Shown piece after piece: positions 1 to 5,514 of a stretch of DNA of 6,044 nucleotides; position 1 is the first letter of the stretch, and the number at the start of each line of letters is the position of its first letter. The position numbers were made by a program, and so were the translations under genes. This DNA is from Bacillota bacterium (GTDB lineage Bacteria > Bacillota_I > Bacilli_A > Acholeplasmatales > Acholeplasmataceae), in assembly GCA_023431045.1 (NCBI GenBank), contig JAEYXZ010000051.1:1-6044 (forward strand), written 5' to 3'. Below the pieces are notes generated by a model. The model did no database searches. It was not told the DNA's origin and saw only the letters and a list, made by a program, of their open reading frames with translations.

Positions 1-547
1 TCACAACAACAGCCTTTAATAAATCTTTATGTTTCAACTGATAAACGCCTGATAGAAGCATATTACCTGAAAACATAATCATCACTGTATGAAAGACAAA
101 ACTTCTCAAAGGGAATAAATATTCTTCATAACTAAACCAAGGATAATCGCCACCTAAGATATTAGAAGGGTAGACGATTGCAATCACACCAGCGAGTAAA
201 CCAATGACAAATGAAGCTGGTTTTAAATACTCTGCAAACTTTGATTTTCCAAAAGCAACAAACGGAAATAAATACAGTGGCATGTTACATAGATGCATTG
301 GGAATTCTCCCATTGGGATATTTCCATATTCTCTTAGTAGAATAATGAATTTAATGAATTCGATAAGAAGTAAGAATAAGATTGTTCCTCTTAATACCCA
401 TATCTTAGCATTTTGACTCATTTTGTTTCTAAGTAGAACAAGTGGAACAAAGTATGCGATAAGAAGTAAAGCCATCATTAATAAACCACTTAAATGTTTT
501 TCACCATAGAGTGGCGCACTTAAAACCATAAAAAAAGAATTAATCAT
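1..547 (-). CDS. Partial YwaF/TP0381-type integral membrane protein (C-terminus outside the window)
   Basis: The minus strand is open from an ATG at 547-545 to the left edge, giving 182 codons without a stop, so the C-terminal end is missing. The reading begins MINSFFMVLSAPLYGEKH. It has about five hydrophobic stretches at roughly residues 20-39, 52-71, 86-99, 111-127 and 147-166, as in a multi-pass membrane protein. The block FPMHLCNMPLYLFPF (about 82-96) and a later FHTVMIMFSGNM (152-163) resemble the conserved Leu/His-Leu-Cys segment and downstream His of the YwaF/TP0381 integral membrane family (TIGR02206), which is distantly related to TMEM164. Biochemical function in bacteria is not settled. 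It lies 52 bases after the metallohydrolase stop with no terminator between, so the two may be cotranscribed. The Shine-Dalgarno is weak (AGGGA about 10 bases upstream). Family assignment is from remembered motifs. Confidence 0.8.
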   Translation of the reverse strand, partial: MINSFFMVLSAPLYGEKHLSGLLMMALLLIAYFVPLVLLRNKMSQNAKIWVLRGTILFLLLIEFIKFIILLREYGNIPMGEFPMHLCNMPLYLFPFVAFGKSKFAEYLKPASFVIGLLAGVIAIVYPSNILGGDYPWFSYEEYLFPLRSFVFHTVMIMFSGNMLLSGVYQLKHKDLLKAVVV

Positions 548-583
548 ATGTTTATATTTCCCTATAGTAAATCTTCTATGTCT

Positions 584-589
584 ATTATA
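584..589 (-). promoter_or_regulatory. Possible -10 box for the membrane protein gene
   Basis: On the minus strand a perfect TATAAT lies 37 bases upstream of the ATG at 547, between the metallohydrolase stop and the membrane protein start. No good -35 hexamer is visible at 16-18 bases, so this may be a weak internal promoter or chance in AT-rich DNA. Confidence 0.3.
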
Positions 590-599
590 CGATATTTTT

Positions 600-1199
600 C
601 TACTTTTTAAGTAAAATTTCGACACCTGGTTCTATGACTTTTTTATTTGGGGCTTTCCACATCGAAGCTAATAATGGATCAAAGAGTTCACCTGGTGCTA
701 AATGAATCGGTACATTATGTTTTGCACCGATGACTTCCGCACAACTAGCAGATTCTTTAATGTTCATATTATATTTTCCATCACCACATAGTAAAGCATA
801 ATCAATATCATATGAAGCTAAATCCATCATTTCAACGATATAAGATGTATCACCCGAATGATAAATTACAAACTCATCCACAAAGATGATATAACCGACA
901 CCATGTTCCTTTGGGTGATTCTTATTATATGCTGGAACAGCAGTTACTTTTATCCCTTTAAACTCACTGGCTAGATAACTTCCATCAATCGGATGAAGAT
1001 CAAAGTTTTGAATCACTTTTCCATCACTTTTTAGCTGAACCAGTTTAATTTGATTATGATCTTGGTGTTGATGTGTCACTAAAATGAGATCTGCAGGAAG
1101 ATCATATCCGCGTCCAGCATATGGATCAATATAAATAACTAATCCTTCTTTAGAAGTGATACGAAAACTTGAGTGTCCTTGATAGAGTAATCTGGTCAA
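600..1199 (-). CDS. Metallo-beta-lactamase-fold metal-dependent hydrolase (Lactamase_B_3 / UlaG-like)
   Basis: A 199-aa cytoplasmic protein with the MBL fold. Numbering from the proposed TTG start: GHSSFRI at 8-14, IDPY at 24-27, the metal-binding THQHQDH at 42-48 (H43, H45, D47, H48), VPAYNKNHPK at 88-97, HSGDTS with the bridging Asp D117, LLCGDGKYNMN at 136-146 and VPIHLAPG with H166. This order matches small single-domain MBL hydrolases of the Lactamase_B_3/UlaG group, whose substrates are diverse and usually unknown. No substrate can be assigned. The longest frame starts with GTG at 1208, but that codon lies inside the ribosome binding site (AAGGAAGGTG, 1215-1206). TTG at 1199 has ideal 6-base spacing and is preferred. 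The gene ends in TAG at 602-600 and reads toward the membrane protein gene, with no terminator seen between them. Confidence 0.88.
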   Translation of the reverse strand: MTRLLYQGHSSFRITSKEGLVIYIDPYAGRGYDLPADLILVTHQHQDHNQIKLVQLKSDGKVIQNFDLHPIDGSYLASEFKGIKVTAVPAYNKNHPKEHGVGYIIFVDEFVIYHSGDTSYIVEMMDLASYDIDYALLCGDGKYNMNIKESASCAEVIGAKHNVPIHLAPGELFDPLLASMWKAPNKKVIEPGVEILLKK

Positions 1200-1205
1200 A
1201 ATAAA

Positions 1206-1215
1206 CACCTTCCTT
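1206..1215 (-). promoter_or_regulatory. Ribosome binding site that decides the metallohydrolase start
   Basis: The minus strand reads AAGGAAGGTG, then TTTATT, then TTG. The strong Shine-Dalgarno overlaps the GTG at 1208 that would begin the longest frame, making that codon unusable in practice. It places the TTG at 1199 at 6-base spacing. Confidence 0.65.
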
Positions 1216-1223
1216 TACATATT

Positions 1224-1254
1224 ATTATACAATTTATCTATAAAGTCTGTTCAA
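1224..1254 (-). promoter_or_regulatory. Probable promoter of the metallohydrolase gene
   Basis: On the minus strand TTGAAC (1254-1249) is followed after 19 bases by a perfect TATAAT (1229-1224), about 25 bases before the proposed start. The -10 box is convincing. The -35 spacing is 1-2 bases longer than ideal. Confidence 0.5.
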
Positions 1255-1296
1255 CAATAACTTTCGACTAAAGACAGAGCGAAATTTATCTTTTGG

Positions 1297-1325
1297 TTGT
1301 TAAAGTTTTTGATTTAGTGTATAAT
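1297..1325 (+). promoter_or_regulatory. Probable promoter of the small basic protein gene
   Basis: TTGTTA (1297-1302) and a perfect TATAAT (1320-1325) are separated by 17 bases, a good sigma-A-type arrangement, 33 bases ahead of the ATG at 1359. With the minus-strand promoter at 1224-1254 it makes the 150-base gap a divergent promoter region. Confidence 0.6.
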
Positions 1326-1358
1326 ATGAACGTTAACAAAAAGGAGTTGTGGCTAATT

Positions 1359-1463
1359 ATGATTATGGGTAAAAACCGTAAAGGTAAACATATGAAGAAA
1401 AATCAACGCAAAGCAGCAAAACTTTCTGGCAAGAAAGTTATCGATAACAAAATTATCAAATAG
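1359..1463 (+). CDS. Small, highly basic protein of 34 aa, function unknown
   Basis: The frame ATG (1359) to TAG (1461-1463) encodes a 34-residue peptide beginning MIMGKNRKGKHMKKNQRK and ending VIDNKIIK. It contains 11 Lys and 2 Arg against one Asp, so it is strongly cationic and probably binds nucleic acid or ribosomes. That role is inference from charge only, and I do not recognise a family. It is supported as a real gene by a full promoter (1297-1325), an AAGGAG Shine-Dalgarno at 1341-1346 (spacing 12, longer than usual) and a strong terminator 15 bases after the stop. It forms a monocistronic unit between the divergent metallohydrolase and the PucR-like regulator. An alternative is ATG at 1365, but that is even farther from the Shine-Dalgarno. 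Confidence 0.6.
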   Translation: MIMGKNRKGKHMKKNQRKAAKLSGKKVIDNKIIK

Positions 1464-1478
1464 TTCTGTCCTTTAAAG

Positions 1479-1506
1479 GATACCATCGACGTGGTATCTT
1501 TTTTTT
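1479..1506 (+). terminator. Rho-independent terminator after the small basic protein gene
   Basis: Perfect 7-bp stem GATACCA (1479-1485) with TGGTATC (1492-1498), six-base loop TCGACG, then eight T residues (1499-1506). An A/T-rich extension of the stem (AAAG with the T-tract) is also possible. It separates the small gene from the regulator gene. Confidence 0.88.
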
Positions 1507-1517
1507 GTTTTCTACGC

Positions 1518-1523
1518 TATAAT
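1518..1523 (+). promoter_or_regulatory. Possible -10 box for the PucR-like regulator gene
   Basis: TATAAT lies 33 bases before the ATG at 1557 and just after the terminator, where a new promoter would be expected. No clear -35 hexamer is visible because the upstream bases are the terminator T-tract and stem. Confidence 0.35.
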
Positions 1524-1556
1524 AAATTGAATATCTTAAGAAGGTTGGATTTTACT

Positions 1557-2114
1557 ATGCCTTTTATTATTATTGAAACTAAGACACCAATTCAACAACA
1601 TAAACAAATCATTCTTGATATTCTTTCAGCGAACCTTGAAATCGGTAAGATTGAAGAGACTAAGTATCAACTATATCTTTATATTGATTATTTAGACATT
1701 GATTTTAACGATTTATTTGTCAATTTATCTGAAGAACTCTACTCGGATTTAAGAGTTTATGTGAGTGATTTAGAGCCTCGATACGAAAAGGTTGATGTTT
1801 TAAGTTGGTTTGAGACCATTCCATTTACAAATACGGTCATTTATGATGATCTAAAGCTACTCTTAAAGAGAGTGGATTACCCGATTGACAATCACTTAAG
1901 AAACACATTATTAAAATCAGTTACTAACGATACAGATTTACTTGATACAGTTAAGGTTTATTTAGAAACCAATCAAAATATGAGCGAAGCTGCTAGAAAA
2001 CTTTACTTACATCGAAATACACTCATACAAAGATTAGAAAAGTTTCATTTACGAACTGGTTTTGATTGTCGTCATTTTGTTGATGCCTATATTATTTATT
2101 CACTATTAAAATGA
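1557..2114 (+). CDS. Short PucR/CdaR-type helix-turn-helix transcriptional regulator
   Basis: A 185-aa protein whose C-terminal part, about residues 128-184, reads as the PucR C-terminal helix-turn-helix domain (HTH_30, PF13556). It has VKVYLETNQNMSEAARKLYL, then HRNTLIQRLEKF, then DAYIIYSLL, with the diagnostic N-x-S-E-A-A-x-x-L and H-R-N-T-L blocks. The first 125 residues show no recognised sensor domain, and the protein is about half the length of CdaR (roughly 380 aa), so a diacid-recognition domain is absent. Family members commonly activate purine, amino-acid or sugar-acid genes; CdaR controls galactarate and glucarate use. The gene sits 74 bases ahead of the ATPase/sugar-acid operon, so that operon is its likely target. 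The ATG at 1557 is preferred over a GTG at 1491 inside the terminator stem; AGAAGG at 1539-1544 is a modest Shine-Dalgarno. Confidence 0.85.
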   Translation: MPFIIIETKTPIQQHKQIILDILSANLEIGKIEETKYQLYLYIDYLDIDFNDLFVNLSEELYSDLRVYVSDLEPRYEKVDVLSWFETIPFTNTVIYDDLKLLLKRVDYPIDNHLRNTLLKSVTNDTDLLDTVKVYLETNQNMSEAARKLYLHRNTLIQRLEKFHLRTGFDCRHFVDAYIIYSLLK

Positions 2115-2115
2115 A

Positions 2116-2132
2116 ATGTGCAACTTGCATAT
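2116..2132 (+). promoter_or_regulatory. Palindromic candidate operator upstream of the ATPase operon
   Basis: ATGTGCAACTTGCATAT contains the perfect inverted repeat TGCAA-C-TTGCA (2119-2129) and extends to 17 bases with one mismatched pair. It begins 2 bases after the regulator stop and is centred 31 bases upstream of the TATAAT at 2155. That places it near or just upstream of a missing -35 box, where an activator would bind. Binding by the neighbouring regulator is inference. Confidence 0.45.
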
Positions 2133-2154
2133 AGAAAAACATTTTTATACCATC

Positions 2155-2160
2155 TATAAT
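2155..2160 (+). promoter_or_regulatory. Probable -10 box of the ATPase/sugar-acid operon
   Basis: TATAAT lies 28 bases before the ATG at 2189. The hexamer 17 bases upstream (TAGAAA, 2132-2137) is a poor -35, consistent with a promoter that needs an activator. The gap also lacks a terminator, so readthrough from the regulator gene is possible. Confidence 0.5.
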
Positions 2161-2188
2161 TAAAGTAGTTGAAAAGCAGGAGATTACC

Positions 2189-3298
2189 ATGGCTTTATTA
2201 GAACTTAAGAAAATTAACAAAATATATCCGAATGGAGTCCAAGCTGTTCACGATTTTGACCTGACTATTAAAGATCGTGAGTTTGTTGTTTTAGTTGGAC
2301 CTTCAGGATGTGGTAAATCAACCACGCTTAGAATGGTTGCAGGACTTGAAGAAATTACCACGGGTGATTTTTATATTGATGGCGTTAGAGTCAATGAAAA
2401 AGCTCCGAAAGAACGCGATGTCGCAATGGTTTTCCAATCCTATGCATTATATCCTCATATGACGGTATACGATAATTTAGGATATGGTTTGAAACTTCGT
2501 GGCATGGAAATTGAAGAAATTCAAGAAAAAGTATTAGAAGTCGCAAAGATTCTTGAGTTAACGCCTTATTTATATCGTAAGCCAAAATCATTATCGGGTG
2601 GTCAACGTCAAAGAGTTGCACTAGGTAGAGCAATTGTTCGTGATGCAAAAGTCTTTTTACTCGATGAACCATTATCAAACCTAGATGCGAAGTTAAGAGT
2701 TCAAATGAGAACTGAACTGATTAAGATTCATGAACGTATTTCAGAACAATTTAATACATCAACCATTTATGTCACACACGATCAAATCGAAGCGATGACA
2801 ATGGGCGATCGGATTGTTGTTATGCGTGATGGATATATTCAACAAGTTGACTCACCAAAAGAAATCTATAATAATCCAAGAAATATGTTTGTTGCAGGTT
2901 TCATGGGAACACCACCAATGAACTTTATTAAAGGAACAATTGGTGCTGATGGTTACTTTGTTGCAGACTCCTTTAAAGTTTTAGTACCTGAAGGTAAATT
3001 GAAAGTCTTAAAGGATAAAGGATACATTGGAAATTTAGTTGTCTTTGGAATCAGACCAGAAGATATCTCTGATTTAGAGATTGTTGCAACCGCTTATCCA
3101 AATGCAGTGATTGAAATAAAACTGGATTTGGTTGAATTACTTGGTGCAGAAACGAACCTTTACTTCACCATTAATCATAAGCACGTTGTTGCAAGTATCG
3201 AAACCAAAGAAATCAAAGAAGGAGACACTATTCGACTCGCGTTTGATATGAATAAATGTCATTTCTTTGATCCAAAAACTGAACTCATCATTAAGTAA
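2189..3298 (+). CDS. Sugar ABC transporter ATP-binding protein (MsmX/UgpC/MalK family)
   Basis: A complete 369-aa CUT1-type import ATPase. The nucleotide-binding domain shows Walker A GPSGCGKST at 37-45, Q-loop Q83 in VFQSYALYPHMTVYDN, the signature LSGGQRQRVALGRA at 135-148, Walker B VFLLDE at 155-160, the D-loop SNLDAKLR and the H-loop H197 in YVTHDQIEA. About residues 240-369 form the TOBE/OB regulatory region, with FGIRPEDI at 286-293 typical of MalK/UgpC. It would power uptake of a sugar or oligosaccharide from the inner face of the membrane. No permease or binding-protein gene accompanies it, so it probably serves importers encoded elsewhere, as MsmX does in Bacillus subtilis. AGGAGA at 2178-2183 is a strong Shine-Dalgarno with 5-base spacing. 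It is the first gene of the operon; the next gene starts 36 bases after its TAA. Confidence 0.95.
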   Translation: MALLELKKINKIYPNGVQAVHDFDLTIKDREFVVLVGPSGCGKSTTLRMVAGLEEITTGDFYIDGVRVNEKAPKERDVAMVFQSYALYPHMTVYDNLGYGLKLRGMEIEEIQEKVLEVAKILELTPYLYRKPKSLSGGQRQRVALGRAIVRDAKVFLLDEPLSNLDAKLRVQMRTELIKIHERISEQFNTSTIYVTHDQIEAMTMGDRIVVMRDGYIQQVDSPKEIYNNPRNMFVAGFMGTPPMNFIKGTIGADGYFVADSFKVLVPEGKLKVLKDKGYIGNLVVFGIRPEDISDLEIVATAYPNAVIEIKLDLVELLGAETNLYFTINHKHVVASIETKEIKEGDTIRLAFDMNKCHFFDPKTELIIK

Positions 3299-3307
3299 AA
3301 GAATATA

Positions 3308-3321
3308 TTGACAGTAGTCAA
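3308..3321 (+). promoter_or_regulatory. Inverted repeat TTGAC-N4-GTCAA before the sugar-acid gene
   Basis: TTGACAGTAGTCAA has perfect 5-bp arms around AGTA. It fills the short gap between the ATPase and enolase-family genes, and its last two bases overlap the AAGGAGA Shine-Dalgarno. It could be an operator or a small RNA hairpin affecting translation. No -10 box follows at the right distance, so it is not a plain promoter. Confidence 0.25.
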
Positions 3322-3334
3322 GGAGATTAGAAAC

Positions 3335-4435
3335 ATGTCAAAAATTAAAGATGTAATTGTCGAGTACTATCGCATTCCACTACCAGAACTCGTCAGTGAC
3401 GCAAAACATGGAGTGCATACTCACTTTGAAGTTCCGATTGTGAAAATCCAAACCGAAGAGGGTATCGAAGGTGTTGGATACACATATACAGGAGGTTTCG
3501 GAGGACGCTCAATCTCTAAGCTGATCGAAGTGGAACTTAGAAACGTTTTACTTGGAAAAGATGCTGACTGCGTTGAAGACCTATGGGAACAAATGCAAAC
3601 CGGTATTCACTATGTTGGACATGGTGGACTGGCTTCATTTGCGATTTCCGCAGTTGATATCGCATTATGGGATATCAGATGTAAAAAAGCAGGATTACCA
3701 TTATGGAAGATTTTAGGTGGACACAACCGTGAAGTCAAAGCCTATGGTGGTGCAATCGACTTAGCATTCCCGCTTGAAAAATTACTTAAACACCATAAGA
3801 ACTATTTAGATATGGGTTTAACTGCAATTAAGATTAAACTTGGACAAAAGCGTTTATCAGATGATATCGCACGTGTTAAAGCGCTACGCGACATGATTGG
3901 TCCAAATGTTGAATTCATGGTTGATGCGAACATGAGTTGGACAGTAGAATACGCAATCCGTGCTGCAAGAGAATTACTAAAATATGATATCGTCTTCTTA
4001 GAAGAACCAATCGATCCAAATAACTATGAAGGTCATCGTATCATTGCTGACCGTACGGGAATGGCTATTGCAGCAGGTGAAAACCTACGTACACCTAAAG
4101 AATTTGAACATATCATTAAATATGGTAAAATAGACTTCCCACAACCAGATGCATCAAACGTTGGTGGTATCACTGGTTTTATGAAAGTCGCACATATTGC
4201 TCAAGTGAATGACTTAAAAGTATCAACTCACGGTATGCAAGAATTACACGTATCACTTCTTGCGGCACTACCAAATGCTGGTTACTTAGAAGTACACTCA
4301 TTCCCAATTGATCAATATACTAAACGACCACTTGTGATCAATAAAGAAACTCACCGAGCTGTTGCTCCAGATACTGTTGGTATCGGTGTTGAATTTGATT
4401 TTGAAAAACTAAAACCACATCGTTCAAATTTCTAG
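3335..4435 (+). CDS. Enolase-superfamily sugar-acid enzyme, probable 3,6-anhydro-L-galactonate cycloisomerase or acid-sugar dehydratase
   Basis: A 366-aa mandelate racemase/muconate lactonizing enzyme-type protein with all expected catalytic elements. These are K-I-K at 166-168, metal ligands D197 (VDANMSW), E223 (FLEEP) and E249 (AGEN), and the His-Asp dyad D272 (QPDASN) and H299 (STHGMQELH). The N-terminal capping domain has SDAKHGVHTHFE at 21-32 and GVGYTYTGG at 47-55. These blocks, plus LEVHSFPIDQYTKRPL near the C-terminus, recall 3,6-anhydro-alpha-L-galactonate cycloisomerase of agar catabolism, as I remember it from Vibrio. Related groups include galactarate/talarate and other acid-sugar dehydratases, so the exact substrate is inference. 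The ATG at 3335 is chosen over TTG at 3308 because AAGGAGA (3320-3326) lies 8 bases before it. The gene is second in the operon, 18 bases ahead of the epimerase. Confidence 0.88.
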   Translation: MSKIKDVIVEYYRIPLPELVSDAKHGVHTHFEVPIVKIQTEEGIEGVGYTYTGGFGGRSISKLIEVELRNVLLGKDADCVEDLWEQMQTGIHYVGHGGLASFAISAVDIALWDIRCKKAGLPLWKILGGHNREVKAYGGAIDLAFPLEKLLKHHKNYLDMGLTAIKIKLGQKRLSDDIARVKALRDMIGPNVEFMVDANMSWTVEYAIRAARELLKYDIVFLEEPIDPNNYEGHRIIADRTGMAIAAGENLRTPKEFEHIIKYGKIDFPQPDASNVGGITGFMKVAHIAQVNDLKVSTHGMQELHVSLLAALPNAGYLEVHSFPIDQYTKRPLVINKETHRAVAPDTVGIGVEFDFEKLKPHRSNF

Positions 4436-4453
4436 AAGAAGGTAAAGACATCT

Positions 4454-5413
4454 ATGCGTATTTATGAGATTAAAAATGAATATCAAACACTACGCTTGTT
4501 AGATTTAGGAGCCGCTATTTTTGAGTGGCTCGCTTTTTCTGATAAGACATCCATCGTCCTTAATAATGAAGACATGGATGTATACAAGAATTCTAGTGCT
4601 GGATATTTTGGTGCAACCGTCGGAAGAGTTGCTAACCGCATTAAAAACGGTAGTTTCAAACTGAATGGTGAAACCTATCAATTAGCCCAAAATAACCTAA
4701 AGAAAAATCACCTTCATGGTGGAATCAATGGATTTAATTTAAAAACGTTTGATGTTATCGAACATACAGATACTAAAATTATCTTTAAAACTGTTTCACC
4801 TGATTTAGAAGAAGGATATCCTGGGACTTTAGTTTTATATGTCACCTATGAAATCCATGAGAATCAGATGCAAATCACCTATGATGCGGTGACAAATAAA
4901 GATACGATAGTTAATATTACAAACCACAGTCATTTTAACTTAGGTGCTAAAACAATTTTAGAACATGATTTAGAAATGAATGCAGATCGTTATCTACCAA
5001 CCGATTCACTTTTAATTCCAACTGGTGAAATTGCGAAAGTGGAAGGAACTGTTCTTGATTTTACGACGAAACGTCAACTTGGACCAAGCATCCTATCGCT
5101 CGTTAAAACTCCTTATTTAGGAATAGATCATGCATTCTTATTTGATCAAAAACAAGAACCAAGAATTGAACTCAGTTATAAGAATCGTCGATTAGTGATT
5201 CACACATCTTATCCTGGAACTCAAGTTTATACGATGAATCACCCAAGAACTCAATTAAGAAAAGGTGGCACACAGGTTGAATTACATGAAGCTGTTGCGT
5301 TTGAATGTCAGTTTGAACCAGATGCAATCAACCATCCAAATTTCTCTAATACAGTTCTAAAACCAAACGAAGTATATCATCACTATATCGCTTATACATT
5401 GATTGAAGAATAG
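4454..5413 (+). CDS. galM: Aldose 1-epimerase (galactose mutarotase)
   Basis: A full-length 319-aa cytoplasmic mutarotase that interconverts alpha and beta anomers of aldohexoses such as galactose or glucose. Family motifs appear in order: GRVANRI at 57-63 (substrate-binding Arg), NHLHGG at 85-90, VNITNHSHFNLG at 153-164 with the general-acid His H158, GIDHAF at 223-228 with D225, and VAFECQFEPDAINHP at 281-295 with the catalytic base E284. The usual Tyr of HSYFNL is His here (H160), a mild variation. It is the last gene of the operon, 18 bases after the enolase-family gene, and its TAG forms part of the terminator stem. The Shine-Dalgarno AGAAGG (4437-4442) is 11 bases from the ATG. Its presence suggests that the operon handles a hexose released from an oligosaccharide as well as the sugar acid. 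Confidence 0.95.
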   Translation: MRIYEIKNEYQTLRLLDLGAAIFEWLAFSDKTSIVLNNEDMDVYKNSSAGYFGATVGRVANRIKNGSFKLNGETYQLAQNNLKKNHLHGGINGFNLKTFDVIEHTDTKIIFKTVSPDLEEGYPGTLVLYVTYEIHENQMQITYDAVTNKDTIVNITNHSHFNLGAKTILEHDLEMNADRYLPTDSLLIPTGEIAKVEGTVLDFTTKRQLGPSILSLVKTPYLGIDHAFLFDQKQEPRIELSYKNRRLVIHTSYPGTQVYTMNHPRTQLRKGGTQVELHEAVAFECQFEPDAINHPNFSNTVLKPNEVYHHYIAYTLIEE

Positions 5414-5435
5414 ACAGCTTAACGGCTGTCTTTTT
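5412..5435 (+). terminator. Rho-independent terminator of the ATPase/sugar-acid/galM operon
   Basis: Stem GACAGC (5413-5418) with GCTGTC (5425-5430), extended by an A-T pair, six-base loop TTAACG, then five T residues (5431-5435). The 5' arm includes the last bases of the galM stop codon, so the hairpin starts immediately at the gene end. Confidence 0.85.
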
Positions 5436-5471
5436 ATATGCAAATTAACTATAAGAAAACATCGTTATTGT

Positions 5472-5501
5472 CGATATAATAAACTTAGAAGTATTATATC
5501 G
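5472..5501 (+). promoter_or_regulatory. Perfect 10-bp inverted repeat overlapping the lipoprotein promoter
   Basis: CGATATAATA (5472-5481) and TATTATATCG (5492-5501) are exact reverse complements separated by 10 bases. The left arm contains a TATAAT (5475-5480) that may be the -10 box. The right arm ends 1 base before the GGAGGG ribosome binding site. It could be a repressor operator or, if transcription starts upstream, a hairpin next to the Shine-Dalgarno. An alternative promoter reading is TTGTCG (5468-5473), 18 bases, TATTAT (5492-5497). Confidence 0.55.
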
Positions 5502-5502
5502 T

Positions 5503-5508
5503 GGAGGG
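5503..5508 (+). promoter_or_regulatory. Ribosome binding site for the TTG-started lipoprotein
   Basis: GGAGGG sits 6 bases before TTG at 5515. The downstream codons give a textbook lipoprotein signal peptide, so TTG is the start despite being a rare codon. Confidence 0.75.
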
Positions 5509-5514
5509 TATCCA

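Noticed and set aside
204..416. 70-aa plus-strand open frame
   Set aside because: It lies antisense to the well-supported membrane protein on the minus strand, has no ribosome binding site and shows no recognisable domain.
1326..1340. Possible catabolite-repression (cre) site around TGAACGTTAACA
   Set aside because: It resembles the cre consensus only loosely and is one base short around the central CG, so I do not call it.
1491..1556. N-terminal extension of the PucR-like regulator from GTG 1491
   Set aside because: The GTG is in the terminator hairpin and the extension reads through its T-tract. ATG at 1557 with an upstream Shine-Dalgarno is the better start.
2112..2162. TGA read as tryptophan (mycoplasma code), extending the regulator by 16 codons
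   Set aside because: All Trp codons in the window are TGG and the HTH domain ends naturally at the TGA; the extension would overrun the palindrome and the -10 box.
2391..2678. 95-aa minus-strand open frame
   Set aside because: It is fully inside the ATPase gene on the opposite strand, a shadow of conserved Walker and signature coding sequence.
3308..3334. N-terminal extension of the enolase-family gene from TTG 3308
   Set aside because: The extension contains the AAGGAGA Shine-Dalgarno that serves the ATG at 3335.
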